A DNA stretch of 64,000 nt from Gnetum montanum (Eukaryota; Streptophyta; Gnetopsida; Gnetales; Gnetaceae): NCBI GenBank assembly GCA_015680685.1, contig MNCI01022131.1, positions 65,371 through 129,370 on the forward strand. The letters are read 5' to 3'. A program made the translations under genes and the position numbers. The notes below the pieces were generated by a model. That model saw only the letters and a program-made list of their open reading frames with translations. It was not told the DNA's origin and searched no databases. Positions 1 through 11,120 of this stretch are shown in pieces (position 1 is the stretch's first letter; every line of letters starts with the position of its first letter).

Positions 1-1250
1 CTAAGGTAGAAAATCCTAGAGGAGATTAAGTAAGTCCTAGACCAGGGAAGGCCTCAAGGCCTAGAGCCTCTTCAAAACCTAAAAAAGTTAAATCAAGGGA
101 CTATGGGGAACATCATCGAAGCCATGGAAATCCTCTCAGTTCCTCATCTTCCTCTTTGTCTTCAACATCTAGTTCTGATCAAGATGAATGTAGGTATAAA
201 GACAAAGCTCTACTATGAGGTTGAAATAAGGGTAGAAATAAAAACCACAAGAAAAATCAATGACCTCAACATGAACATAATTGAAACCATTACAATTAGG
301 CAAATAGAAATAGAAATTTTTACCATGCACATTTAATGATGATAAACCCTTGTTGGACACTAAGAGCCTAATGCAGATCATAGAGGCAATTAAGATACCC
401 CACAAGCATTGAAGGGAAAGTCACATAAAAAGGCTTGATATGAATAATATCCCTAAATTTATGAAAGGCTATGATTTGGATCCACAACATTACTTACAAG
501 CCTTCCATGATGCCTATGCCTTGTAAAATATTAAAAATAAGTGGCAAAAGCTTAAGCTCTTTTGTAGAACACTAATAGATGAAGCTAAAAGTTGGTATAT
601 ACCATTAGAACCAAGTTTCATCCACCAGTGGTCCACAATGCTAAAACTTTTCAATGAAAAATATCAAACCTATGCAAGAGTATCCAACTTAAGAAACCAA
701 ATCCAACAGTGGAAGTAAGAAAATTATGAACCCTTGGATGTGGCCTTGGATAGATACTATTCGCTATGACATAGATGTCCTAGTCATGATTTCTCTCAAA
801 AAGAGCAACTTTTTCACATCATAGATGGGATTTGTAATGAAACAAGGAAGACCCTTCGGATGTATGCTCAAGGTTGATTATACAAATTAAAAGCCCATCA
901 AATAAAGGCTGATTAGGCTGGTGGCAAAAGAAGAAGGAGAGCTATGTAAATGAGAGAATGTAGAGGAAAATTACTGGGACCCAACTCTTCAAAGGAAAAA
1001 GGTCCATATTTATGATGAGGAGAAAGAGGCAACTCTCGATGAGGTGATTTCAATAAACCTTGCCACTGCAAAAATATCTTGATGAACTCCAAGCAAGGCT
1101 AGATAGGATGTTAGAGTGGATAAATGATAAAACTACAAATTTCCTAGAAAATGTAGAGGAGAAGGTAACACAAAATGAACTAGGTGATCACAATAAATGG
1201 AGGAAGTAGATCCAAGAAATAGTTAGGAACACTTATCAAGAAACAAGGAA
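1..1250 (+). pseudogene. Ty3/gypsy gag, capsid part (decayed)
   Basis: Reading the + strand across several stops gives a recognisable Retrotrans_gag-type capsid. About 464-525 encodes a GDPQHYLQAFHDAYAL-like stretch, about 560-640 encodes LFCRTLIDEAKSWY, and about 740-920 encodes DRYY...QLFHIIDGICNETRKTLRMYAQG. This succession (target-like GDP motif, FCRTL..EA..WY helix, then a YY/IIDGI segment) is typical of gag in plant Ty3/gypsy elements of the Tat/Ogre-Athila type. The window starts inside the element, so the 5' LTR and start codon are not visible. Several in-frame stops make it non-functional. Family assignment comes from motif recall, not a search. Confidence 0.72.
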
Positions 1251-1251
1251 C

Positions 1252-2550
1252 ATGGCTGAAGAAAGTGAGGCTATAGACTTAACCATAGATGAAGATGACA
1301 GATGTTACATTTGCATATATGACCATCCAAAAGGCCATTGCCCAATTGTGTCACATCTACATGAGTATTGGGCTTTTGCATTAAATTTCAAATTTTTACA
1401 AAAGCACATGCTTAGGAAATTTCCTTTTCCACATGGTAATTATACACAGTTCCACAACCAATCAAATTATCCTAGGGGGACTTATTACTAGCCTCAACAC
1501 TATCATCAACTGCAATGGTAGAATCCATAGTCGTGGGGGAGGCCACCATCAAACTAGCCCTACCTGTACTACTAGCCAAACCCACATGGATACTATGTTC
1601 AACATCCTATTTCTCTAACTAGTTCTACTTCAAATCACTACTAACACTCTCCTAAATATCATCAACTAATGACATCTTCTGAAGGATCACAACCTCACAC
1701 CTCTCATCCTTCATCATATCCTTAATGTTCTCATACTTCCATCCACCAAATGTTACCACCAGTAACATAGAAAGGTTCAGCACCATGACATCACCGAGAG
1801 AATGCCACTTGTGATACAAACATACACAAAAATGATAATGCTAGTAGATCTCCACCACAATCTTGGAAATGCCCTTTCTTCAGAATAGTTCACACATGTA
1901 AGCACAACACTTATGGACCTACTAACTCATCCAAACTAGCACAACATCGATCAAGTACAACACCCTTTCTTTCACAACTAATGTCCTCTAATCCTATGCA
2001 AAGGCCAACATCCAACATTGCTCCAACACCTAACAGAAAAGATGAACCTATCACTGTGGAGAGACAAAAGAAACTATCCATTACCACTAATAGTAAAGGA
2101 TGTAGTTGTGGGCCAAAAAATTAAAATATTAACATAGCCCACAACAAAGTTCAAGTGTAGGTATGTGAAAAAAAACCAATCTACATAGTAGCCACTAAAC
2201 CAGAAGACATCCAATGGCTTGAAAATGAGAATATAAAGTTGTTTTAAAGATGCATGAAGATAATTGATCTACTTATTAGTTTTAGACTTAAGAAAATAGA
2301 CCAAACAGAGGACTTAGATGCATATATCTTACACTCTAATTATACATGACAAAAAGATATTAAACATGGAGACTTGGGGATTAAAATAGAAAATTAAGAA
2401 GAAGAAGCAAATACATCTAGATCCCCAAAAACAAAAATACCTTCAAATCTAGATGAAGATACATCTCAAAATGATCCAATGAGACTATCACCAATGTTAG
2501 ATGTGCTACCATGCAATTAATTAAATTAGTAACAATGATAGATGGAAATC
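1252..2550 (+). pseudogene. Ty3/gypsy gag C-terminal and linker region
   Basis: The open stretch 1252-1491 (79 codons) has an acidic start and then CYICIYDHPKGHCPIVSHL, a CxxC...H....C arrangement like the atypical zinc-binding segment after capsid in Tat/Ogre-type Gag. It is followed by a Gln/His/Pro/Tyr-rich tract (about 1430-1700) with stops. From about 2000 to 2540 only scattered coding-like pieces remain. No protease, reverse transcriptase or integrase motif follows: around 2540-2580 the sequence jumps to what matches the post-integrase region of the related element at 58-64 kb. It belongs with the gag upstream and the LTR at 4796. Confidence 0.6.
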
Positions 2551-2569
2551 CAATGGTGTATAACTAGGG

Positions 2570-4795
2570 AATTATGTAGTCCATCTCCCAAATGTGTAGC
2601 CATAAGACTAGTCATGGGGGAGATGCTCCATCCTAGTTCAAGAACTAATAAGTGTTTTTCACCTTTTTATTTTTACAATTTTTTATCATTTCCTATTTTT
2701 TTCAAAATTTTTTGATTGTTCATATGTTTTCCATTTCTTAATATTTTTCTTTTCTTTATAGTTTTTTCTCTTTTCTTGGGTCATTTCCTTTATGTTTTAT
2801 GAATTTCCTTTATATTTCCATTAATAATATTGCCAAGTCATGATGCAAAAGTCAATGCTATGTGTTGGATTTTTATGCTATGCTATAAAGATAATTGGGT
2901 AAGTAATTATGTAAAGCAGTGAGACCACCTCATCCATCTCTCTAGTTCTCTAAATAAAAGGTCTTTTTCATGGAAACAATCTGGTTCTTCTTTCATGAAA
3001 CTAAAATTAATCAATAATCATTGTACCTTGAAGAAAGAGGGAATGACCAAGTGAGAATGGTAAGGGTGTGACCTTGAGGAAATTTGTTGGATTTTCATCG
3101 TGTCTTCCTTCATGTGGTTTATGAATCCTCTTGGATTGTATCATCACTCTTCTATCAATTAATAAAAATAAAGCTTTGTCTTTGCATGGTGTGGTTCCCA
3201 TTTCAAAATAAATAAATAAATAAATAAAGAGAGAAAAAAATAAAATAAAAAAATAATAATAATGAGAATTCAAAGCACATCCCTTAGACATAATAATTGG
3301 CTATAAGCACTGGTTATGGGGCTAGAAAAACATGTTACCCATACCTGAAGATGCCCCTCTAACTAAGGCCCTTTTTTCCTTCTTCTTCTTTCTTTTCTTT
3401 TTGGAGTGATGATCATTCTTTGAGGTGGTTTTGGACTCATGGTTGTCGATAGGAGGGAACGCATCAATGTGCAGTTACTGTTCATGGTATGGACTTGGTC
3501 TGAACTTGGACAGATAGGTATGCTAATCATTTTAATCACATTTATCACAAGAACCTATTATGGACATGGTCAAGTACCTTACATCTCGATCTTTTTAATC
3601 TCTTCTCATCCCATTATTCACCTCACTACTACATACGATTATAAGCCTTTTGGTTTTGTGTAGTATAGTACAACATCCCAACCATAGCAATTGTGTGTTG
3701 TTTAGAACAAAGACATGATCTACATTTAACTTCTTAGGTTCCCATGAATATCTATAGAAGTGGTTATGCACGACCATTATGGTAGAAGCCTGCTTTGGGG
3801 AGGACCCACTTGCATAACTTTTGTTAATCCTAACTTTGAACTAACCTTCACATATTCTAGAATATCAATGATAGTTTCTCTGAATTTATGCATAATTTTG
3901 GGACTACTTCTCATCATTTTCAATTACTTTTTTACTTTTTTCCCTACTTTTCTGTTAAAATATCCTTCATGTTTAATATTCCTTGGCCATCTTCTAAATC
4001 AAACCTTTGATTTCAATTATTTTAAAACTTGTGTGCTTCCAAAGTTACGCTTATTAGTCATGGGGGCTAGGACTATCTGCTTTAAAATTTTTCTAACATC
4101 CTATTTTGGAACATCATGGTAACTAATAGTAATTGATCAAAATAATGTGAGTAGCATCATGATTTTAGTTACCTCATAGCCTTAGGCATAGTATGCTATC
4201 ATCAACTTGTGCTTAAATGAAAACTAAAGGATCTGAAAAGGGTTAATTATTAAGAAAAATTTACCAAAACTAATGTTGATCCTTTGGTGACTATAGGTGA
4301 TGCTAAAGAAACCCCTAAGGAAGAAGGTATTTTGCCAAGCACCTAAACGAAGCTAAGAGGGGGACAATGGAGGATATGCCCATGCACAAATCTTAGCACA
4401 TACAAGATAACAGCTCAAGCATCACATGTTTATTAAATCCATGGGATGATGAGAAAAAATTTCAGTCCATTCTTCAAAAATGTTGCACATAACTAGAGAA
4501 GCATCAACATAACAATCTAGGTTGGAAGTTTGCCACTGCTAGCAGCAACAAGAAGAATCATCTTCAGTGGATTCTTGAAGACCTCTGCAAATTTTGTAAT
4601 CTTCAAAGTCTGTCCAATCTTTTTGTCACTCTATCATTTTGTATGAATCCACTTAAATAAAATTTTGTAATGTGGCACTCAGAGTCAATTAGTAGTTAGC
4701 ATTAGTCAATAATTCCATATCTTCCTGATTTTGTAAAGAAAGCTTGTTCCTTTCCTATTAACTTGAGGATGAGTTTTTATTTAGTCGTAGGGGTA
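2570..4795 (+). mobile_element. Ty3/gypsy 3' internal region after a pol deletion
   Basis: No credible gene. Blocks correspond, in reverse complement, to 62400-63340 of the minus-strand Ty3 element: the gtcatgggggagatg block near 2613, the catggtgtggttcccat block near 3187, and the ggttatgggg...acatgttacccat block near 3310-3345. These lie downstream of integrase in that copy, so the region is the untranslated 3' part of the same family. The end just before the LTR (gaggatgagttttta and gtaggggta, 4766-4795) looks like the conserved pre-LTR region and polypurine tract. Confidence 0.6.
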
Positions 4796-4847
4796 TGATG
4801 AATTATCAATTGGCTAGGTTATCTAATAAATAGTTAACTTTTTGGTT

Positions 4848-4987
4848 GGCTTTAATATCAAGGCTTTGATAACAAGGCTCTAATATCAAGGCTCCGATAA
4901 CAAGGCTCTGATAACAAGGCTCTAATATCAAGGCTCTTATAACAAGGCTTCAATAGTAAGGCCCCATCAACTGGGCCTCGTCAATGT
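4848..4987 (+). repeat. 14-bp tandem array in the LTR U3
   Basis: Eight uninterrupted 14-bp units (consensus GGCTCTRATAWCAA, 4848-4959) are followed by two more diverged ones (ggccccatcaactg, ggcctcgtcaatgt). There is no length drift between units. The related LTR at 57324-58192 carries about five such units, and the fragment at 22.4-22.7 kb carries none, so copy number varies within the family. Position upstream of the TATA box suggests promoter-region repeats. Confidence 0.85.
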
Positions 4988-4996
4988 GGTTCCATT

Positions 4997-5024
4997 GATG
5001 CATCATTTCATGTGTTGATGCATC
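4997..5024. promoter_or_regulatory. Hairpin in the LTR U3
   Basis: GATGCATCA at 4997-5005 is followed 10 bases later by its exact reverse complement, TGATGCATC, at 5016-5024. It stands about 15-40 bases upstream of the TATA box at 5039. Equivalent but differently sequenced hairpins occur at 22673-22710 and 58088-58109 in the other copies. The role is unknown. Confidence 0.6.
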
Positions 5025-5798
5025 CTAGCAATAAATTCTATAAATACACACTCACAGCCTTGCTTCTGGAATTCTTTAGTTAATAAAGTAGCTGAACTTC
5101 TATAGTTTTATTTCATAATCTTAGAGAATAGTCAATGAGTATGTATAGTGTGGATCTAAGTTAGCTATATGACATCTTATTCGAGTGGCAATATACCTAG
5201 ACACATTCCATGAATAGAAATAAGATCGAGATTAATTCTTAATTCATTGCAGCACTTTGACTTAAATTAAATTTACTTTCCACACAATTTGCATTTCATG
5301 TACTTAGTTAATATTTACGTTTCCATGCATATTAATGAATTGGCAGAATGAGCGAGACTAGTTTCAAGTTTAAACATATATTCTCTTGGTAATTCCAGTA
5401 GTATTATTGCTTGGTTCGCCTAGTAGCATAGCACTTGGTAATCCCAGTAGTGGATACATCGGTTCAGGATGTGTACGGCAAGCTAGGAATGGACACTCAT
5501 CACCCGTAGGCTAGTTTAAACTTTACTTTTCATTGTTAATTAGGTTAAATAATTGATTTCTTTATTATCATTAGGAGTAGCATAAGGCCACAACAACCTC
5601 AAGAATCATATGCCTCACTTTGGACTAAACCATACATGACAAAGTTGCCACTAGTCCAAGTGGGAAGACAGTGAATTGTGATTAAGGCATAACAATCTAG
5701 ATGCCAAAACTAGTCCCATCCATGGAATTCGACTAGATTGTGCATGAATGCTTGTGATTCGTATGGTTGGGTGTAGGGGGGTACCTTGCCACTCATCA

Positions 5799-6083
5799 AT
5801 TAATTATGCAAAATTGTTAAAAGTTTTGGATCACATATGGAAAATTAAATTGTGATTAATCATATGTAATACAATAAACTTTATTCCACAGGATTTTTTA
5901 TTGTATTTAATATGATTAATTAGGATGATATGTTAAATTATTTTTCTTAATTTGCCCACAAGGATTAAGAAAAGAAATATAATTTTAACAGTTTCATCAT
6001 AAGGATCTATGAATCAATTTGAATTAAAATTTAGCCCACAAGCAATTTTATATGATTTGATTTATATTTTTACATGATTTACA
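5799..6083 (+). mobile_element. Leader of a Ty1/copia remnant
   Basis: AT-rich sequence with cccacaaggattaagaaa and cccacaagcaatttt repeats, directly ahead of the copia gag. It is read as that element's 5' leader or LTR edge. No primer-binding site was recognised, and the junction with the preceding Ty3 LTR is not sharply defined. Confidence 0.4.
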
Positions 6084-6943
6084 TTGGTAAACATGTCTTA
6101 TGATATTTTAAACCTCAAATTTAGTGACATAAGCATGTTTAATTATGCAGTTGTACAACTTGTAAGCTACTATGATCTTAAGTCTGACATTCCTGAATTA
6201 AAGGGTAATAATTATAAGGTGTCAAAGGAGAGAATTCTTTTTCATTTAGGCTGGATGGACATTGATTATGCTATCCATAAGGATGAACCAGCTATCGTTA
6301 CAATAGTTAGCCATCTAGATGATATTGGTAATTATGAAAAATGGGAGTGATCTAATCATGTCCGTGTCATGTTCATAAAAATCAAGATCTCGGCTGGTAT
6401 GTGTGATTCACTAGAACAATATGACAATGTGCGCATTTTGTTAAAGATAATTGATGAACAATTTGAGTCATTAGACAAAGCGTTGGCTAGCACCTTAATA
6501 ATGAAGTTCTCATCCATGAAGCTCACCAAAATTTGTGATGTGCATGAGCACATCATGCAAATGAGGGATATAGCAGCTCAACTTAAAACACTTGAGGTTG
6601 AGATGTCAGAATCTTTCCTTGTGCACTACATCTTAAACATGCTCCCACCGTAGTACAGACCTTTTAAGATTTCTTATAACACAATAGGAACAAATGGTTA
6701 GTTAATGAACTAATGATCATGTGTGTGCAAGATGAGAGTAAACCTATGATGGAAGCGAAAGAGAGTTTACATCTGGTGACACAAGAAAAGAGTAAAGAAC
6801 AAGCCAAAGGCAGGTGGAAGGTCAACTTGCCTACACAAGCTTATATTAAGAAGAACTCCAAATGCTTTTTCTACACAAAGAAAGGGCACATAAAGAAGGA
6901 TTGTCTTAAATATCATAAATGGCTTGAAAAGAAAGGTATTTAA
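6084..6943 (+). pseudogene. Ty1/copia gag (UBN2-type), frameshifted
   Basis: Three overlapping open stretches (6084-6350, 6369-6653, 6713-6943) together cover a copia Gag. The first has LKGNNYKVSKERILFHLG and YEKWE, the second IKISAGMCDSLEQYD and MKLTKICDVHEHIMQMRDIA, the third the C-terminal basic region. The zinc knuckle near 6862-6903 reads CFFYTKKGHIKKDC, with the second Cys replaced by Tyr. The order and motifs match plant UBN2/Retrotran_gag_2 Gag proteins. Stops near 6348 and 6651 and a shift before 6713 break it. Confidence 0.85.
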
Positions 6944-7200
6944 CTCTTGCTTATTTGTTTTGAATCTAATATGGTTGATGTTGGCCATGACACATGGTGG
7001 ATTGACTCCAATTCTACAATCCATGTCACCAATTCCTTGCAAGGGATGCAAAACCTAAGGAAGCCGGTGGGAAGTGAGCCTTGCATCTATTTAGGCAACA
7101 AGATGCACTCACATGTGGAGGTAATCACAACATACAAATTAGTTTTAAGCAATGGTTTTGTTTTAGAGTTGGAAAAGACATTTTATATTCCTAGTTTTTC
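6944..7200 (+). pseudogene. Ty1/copia protease start, truncated
   Basis: It follows the gag remnant closely and encodes WWIDSNSTIHVTNSLQGMQ, the copia pre-protease/aspartic protease segment in which WIDSGAS/T is usual. Here the Gly after DS is Asn, so the active site is damaged. The match runs to FVLELEKTFYIPSFS near 7200, where it stops abruptly against GC-richer sequence. Integrase, reverse transcriptase and RNase H are missing. Confidence 0.8.
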
Positions 7201-8030
7201 ACCACAACCTTCTTCCCCTCGCTCGTCTACGGGCGTGACTCCAAGATAAATAAATAAACAAACTTTCTACTAAGACCTTGCCAGCAGCCGCTGGGGTACC
7301 GGCTAACAGTGCGGCCCTGCCATGTTGATGTGTGGCAGGGCTGAGGCATAGCCCTGTGTTGCTGCATCCACTGCACACTCCTCCTATGCACCTGGGACTG
7401 CCCTGTGCTATTGCTCACCGCAGCTATGCCGCTCTCCTCCTCCTGCTATCACCGCACACTGTTTTGCAGCTCCACTAGCCGCTGTTAAAACAAAACAAAA
7501 TATAAATAAATAAAATTTTTTAGCAAGGTTGTAACCCGACAAGGGCCACGCTGCCCTACACCGCGCGTTCTTTGCTTGCCGTTTTTGCTGCCTCATGTAC
7601 CATTTACTGTTAAAAGACAGGCATGTTCGGCTGCGTGGTCCTTTGCCAAAATATCACTGCTGGTAATGCTTGGACTACGGTTTGCCGGCAAGGGTACTAC
7701 GGTCTGGGAAACAAGCATTCCATGATTATTCAGTGTGCTGTGAATGTTCTTATTTACATTTTTGTGGGTGGACATTAAAGCTTTGTTATAGTAATTGGAA
7801 GAAATAATTCGAATTCTTGTACCTGCAGAGGTAAACGTAATAATAAAAAAAATGATAAAAGCTACAACTCCATTTGCTGTTGAAAGACGCACAAATGGGA
7901 CCGAAGGAAAATCATCACAAGGAAAAAGCCGTACTAAACTACAGTAAATGTTATTGTGAATATTGCCCATGCCGAATTGAGCAGTCACATGAATTATTTT
8001 TCATGGATAGAGGTGGTGACAAATAAAAGT
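7200..8030. other. GC-richer segment of unknown origin
   Basis: Base composition changes sharply at about 7205 and back at about 8000. Parts 7205-7480 and 7540-7600 are GC-rich with CpGs, unlike the surrounding AT-rich DNA. On the minus strand 7593-7988 is open for 131 codons and includes a hydrophobic stretch (NGVVAFIIFFIITFTSAG) that could be a membrane segment. I do not recognise the product. It may be a captured piece of host gene or an insertion that truncated the copia element. No target-site duplication was seen. Confidence 0.4.
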
Positions 8031-8265
8031 GAATCAATGCTTGATTATTGGAACATGGGAATTTGTTAAATTTCAAACAAACAATGTTGTCTTGAAATTA
8101 TATATATATTTCTTTTATTTTACATTCTTTGTGTAAAAGGCTAAGAGTTGAAATAGTAAGGCTATGAAGTAAAGTTCCATGATAAAATGCAAACGTAAAA
8201 GTGTAAAACAAAGCATAATAAGTCATAATGTGCATATAAGAGAGATAAAAGAAAGGTCACAAATT

Positions 8266-8395
8266 CACCAATTTTAGGCCTTGGCAAGCCATCATGTTGC
8301 TAGTTCTAGGCCTTGGAGTGCCATAAAATTGCCAGTTTTAGGCCTTAGTGGGCCACAATTTTACCAATTTTAGGCCTTGGTGAATTGTAATCCAT
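8266..8395. repeat. 32-33 bp tandem repeat, four units
   Basis: Four units share an ATTTTAGGCCTTGG core (near 8271, 8303, 8336 and 8367), spaced 32-33 bp. Between the cores is a variable gccaYMAtNttgc-like part. It sits at the truncated pol side of the minus-strand Ty3 element; no coding is apparent. Confidence 0.8.
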
Positions 8396-8734
8396 ACTTG
8401 TCTAATAAGTATGGGATGCTCTCAAGAGGGCATATAAGGCTAAAACCAACCATGAAGCATGATACAATGTTTCCAAAGTTAACAAATGATCATTAACAAA
8501 AGAAGGGATAAGGTGTTTACTATGAATTTTTTGTTTGACTTTTGAGAGGTCAAGGAATCCTTTTAACACAACTTTATATTCACCATCTTTATTGTTAATT
8601 ATAGTGAATTCTATGCATTTTTGTTGGTCACTTCATATTGTAAAATTGATGTTGCTAGCATCGTTATTGTCTTTGTTGTTGCTAGCCCTAGTCTGAGTGG
8701 TAGGAGTTTCCTCTTGGAACTCCACCTCTGAACC

Positions 8735-9157
8735 TTAGCCAATATTGACATAGTTAATTGATGGCAATGACACATTATCTCCACAAATGAAAATTTTCCC
8801 TTCCTCATAGGGCAAGTGAATCTCTTGATGTATAGGGTATGAGACTACATAGAGCTTAGCTAACCATGACCTTCCTAAGATTAAGTTGAAGCTAAGTATC
8901 TCCTCAACCACTAGAAAGTTAGCAGATGTATGGAATTGCTCACCAACTATGAAATCCAAGGAGATGAAACCTCACATTACTACTCGTGACCCACTAAATG
9001 ACTTGAGTGCTGAGGTTGTGGTCACTTGGATATTCTCGATTAAGCCTAAATTATCAACAAAGGAATATGATATCACATTTGGGGCCACTCCATCATCCAC
9101 ATGAACATGATGAACCTTGTAATGAGAAGAAGACCAAATAGCACTTCTCCATTTCAA
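8735..9157 (-). pseudogene. Ty3/gypsy aspartic protease (decayed)
   Basis: Two overlapping minus-strand open stretches (8972-9157 and 8735-8959) read in succession. The first has VHVDDGVAPNVISYSFVDNL, corresponding to the VDxGA(S)xN active-site region with Gly-Ala altered. The second has ILGRSWL and a PYEEGK..ICGD tail, the second half of a retropepsin as found in Tat/Athila-type Pol. A frame break near 8965 separates them. It lies downstream (minus orientation) of the gag at 9745-11120. Reverse transcriptase is not found; the element is cut off near 8.0-8.6 kb. Confidence 0.7.
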
Positions 9158-9159
9158 GA

Positions 9160-9744
9160 GTCAGTTTTCACTTCACTATCACAAAAGTTAAGCATTGGTT
9201 GATGCCCAGTTTTCCTAAGTAAATCTTTCTCAATGACATAGTGGATTGATTTTTTGTTGGTCGACATGTTTCTACTCATAGGGATAGAGGTTAACACTTA
9301 AGCTAGTACATCGCTATGTGTAGGAGAAGTCATGACTAGGTTGTATAGGCTTGATGATGTGTTCTTTTGTTTGAGGGACCATTTGGCTTTCTCCATTTTT
9401 GTAAGGAATTGTTTCCCTTAATGTGATGTTTCAAACTTAGTGGTTCTAACCTCCTTCATCCTTCCTAGAGTTTGTGGCTTAGGTTTTGATGTACATGCCT
9501 TAGACTCCTTGTGCATGGGTGTAGTTGATCTTGGTATAGGCCTATATGGGTTACCATTAGTAGGCTTATTTGTTAGTTTGGTGATAGGTTGCTTTTGCCA
9601 TTGTACTAATGGTTTCTTACTAACCTTTGAGTTGTGGACCACTATAGGTGAGCTTCAGTAAAGGGTCATTATAGGCTTACTTTTTAAAGGTGGAGGGACC
9701 TAGATAATAAATGGTTCCCTAGGCTTCAAAGGATTAGTAATCCA
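9160..9744 (-). pseudogene. Ty3/gypsy gag-protease linker
   Basis: Low-complexity coding remnant between gag and protease on the minus strand. The stretch 9418-9642 is Lys/Pro/Thr/Ser-rich (KPKPQTLGRMKEVRTTKFE), like the basic linker after Gag zinc-binding segments. No domain was recognised and stops interrupt it. Confidence 0.4.
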
Positions 9745-10254
9745 TTAATTTTGTTGTGAAGTTGATGCCACTGAAGATGGAACCCATATGATGAAAGGCT
9801 TCTTAGGGGCTAGAGGAGGTGGTACCCATATGATGAATGGCTCTTTAGGCTTTGTATTTTGGGGCTGTAATGGTACTCTAATGATAAATGGTTTCCTAAG
9901 AGGATTAGACCATTTGAATTCCATGAATGAGGTTATAGTATGGGAATTTTTGTTAGCTCTTGGAGAGTTGGGCTCATTCAACACCAACTCTTCATGGTCT
10001 ATCATCTTTTGGAGGTATTCCTTTAATGCTAGGTAAAACTTAGTGTCATGACCAGCCATTTGATGATAATGATAATACCTATCCAACTTGAAGTACCTTG
10101 GTAGCTTCAAATCATCTTTGGTAGCTATGGTTGGGTATCTAGCTATGTCACAAAGATGATTGTGCCTCTTATGAGCCTCTTTAGATAGTTTCTTGTGTTG
10201 TATATGGTCATCTTTAAGAAACTTTTCTAGAAGCTCAAAGGGCTTCATACGCAA
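9745..10254 (-). pseudogene. Ty3/gypsy gag C-terminal part with zinc-like segment
   Basis: An open minus-strand stretch of 169 codons. The first third has YFKLDRYYHYHQMAGHDTKFYLALKEYL, split here as the KYCxFHxxxGHxTxxCxxL zinc-binding pattern of Tat-type Gag with both Cys replaced (Tyr-Tyr, Phe). A proline-rich tail follows with three repeats of KPFIIRV/WVP. It is continuous with the capsid remnant upstream at 10374-11120. The loss of zinc ligands and the surrounding stops mark it as dead. Confidence 0.65.
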
Positions 10255-10373
10255 CCTTGTGTACTTAGACCTATCCTTTCATCCAACGTTTGGTGTTGGT
10301 TGTTTTGGGGTGTAGGAAGTGGATGGTTGGAATGAGCCAAAATATGTATTACATGATGATGATCCCCACCTCT

Positions 10374-11120
10374 CTACTTTATTAAGTATTTTGCTACTAC
10401 GGCCACAATTGTATGTTCTTGCTTGGTTTTATCCCTATCCCTCCTTGTGTGCTGGTTTTTATAGGCCATGTAGGTTGTATCATTGCTTGCCTTAGCTACC
10501 TCTTTGATGTTCTTAGTTTGTGAGAAGGCTTGGCTCAGTGACATGGGCTCTAAGTAGTAAATCTTTGACTTGATAAAGTCATTTACTACTTCCTTGTAGA
10601 TGGCCAAGGGGTGAATTTTAGCAATAGGCTCTTGAATCTTGTTAAGCATTTATTTCCATCTTTGAAAGAACCTTTTGACTAGTTCAAGTGGCCCCTACTT
10701 CACCTTCATTAATTTGTTTAATGTGGCATCTAGCTTTAAGTTGTATCTAAATTAGTTGACAAATTGATTAATCAATTCCTCAAGGAAAGAGATGAAACCT
10801 CTAGGCAAGGTTCCATATCAATCTAAATATTTTTCCTTAAGGAACATGGGAAAATTCTTAATATTATATGTGATCAAACCTACAAAAAGAGTCACTTAGA
10901 CTAGAAGGTGACTAGATGTGCATTGGGATCCCCTTCATCATTATATTTGGTGAAGTTTGGAATAGGCAAGCTTGTAGGTAAGGTTATTTGAGGTATAGTA
11001 GGGCTTACAAGATCATCCTAGTAAAAGTCTAGAACCTTAACCATCTAAGTTGTACTAACCTTAAGTTTTTGCAACTCTTCGGTAAGGTCTTGGATCATTT
11101 AGAAGGCTTGATCTAAGTCT
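10374..11120 (-). pseudogene. Ty3/gypsy gag capsid part
   Basis: On the minus strand, broken by many stops, a KYNDEGDPNAHL-like motif (near 10930) is followed by a capsid-like helical stretch ending in EPMSLSQAFSQTKNIKEVAKAS (10374-10649). This corresponds to the PxFxGxGDPxxHL start of Retrotrans_gag in Tat/Ogre-like elements. It reads directly into the zinc-like part at 9745-10254 and shows the same degree of decay. Confidence 0.6.

Larger units (their letters stand above)
4796..5798 (+). repeat. Ty3/gypsy LTR, 1.0 kb
   Basis: It begins TGATGA and ends TCATCA, a perfect 6-bp terminal inverted repeat with TG..CA ends. A purine-rich run (gtaggggta) stands immediately upstream, as for a 3' LTR. 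A TATA box (TATAAATA) is at 5039-5046, preceded by a 14-bp tandem array and a hairpin. The distal part (about 5390-5800), including a cttggtaatcccagtag motif and the attcgactagattgtg block at 5728, matches the minus-strand LTR at 57324-58192. No primer-binding site follows, so this is the right-hand LTR. Confidence 0.75.

Noticed and set aside
4905-4935. ggctctgataacaaggctc resembles the reverse complement of an initiator-Met primer-binding site
   Set aside because: It is one unit of the regular 14-bp tandem array in the LTR, on the wrong strand and at the wrong place for a primer site.
7227-7596. Two minus-strand open frames of about 60 codons in the GC-rich island
   Set aside because: GC-rich DNA has few stops by chance; the translations look random and match nothing I recognise.
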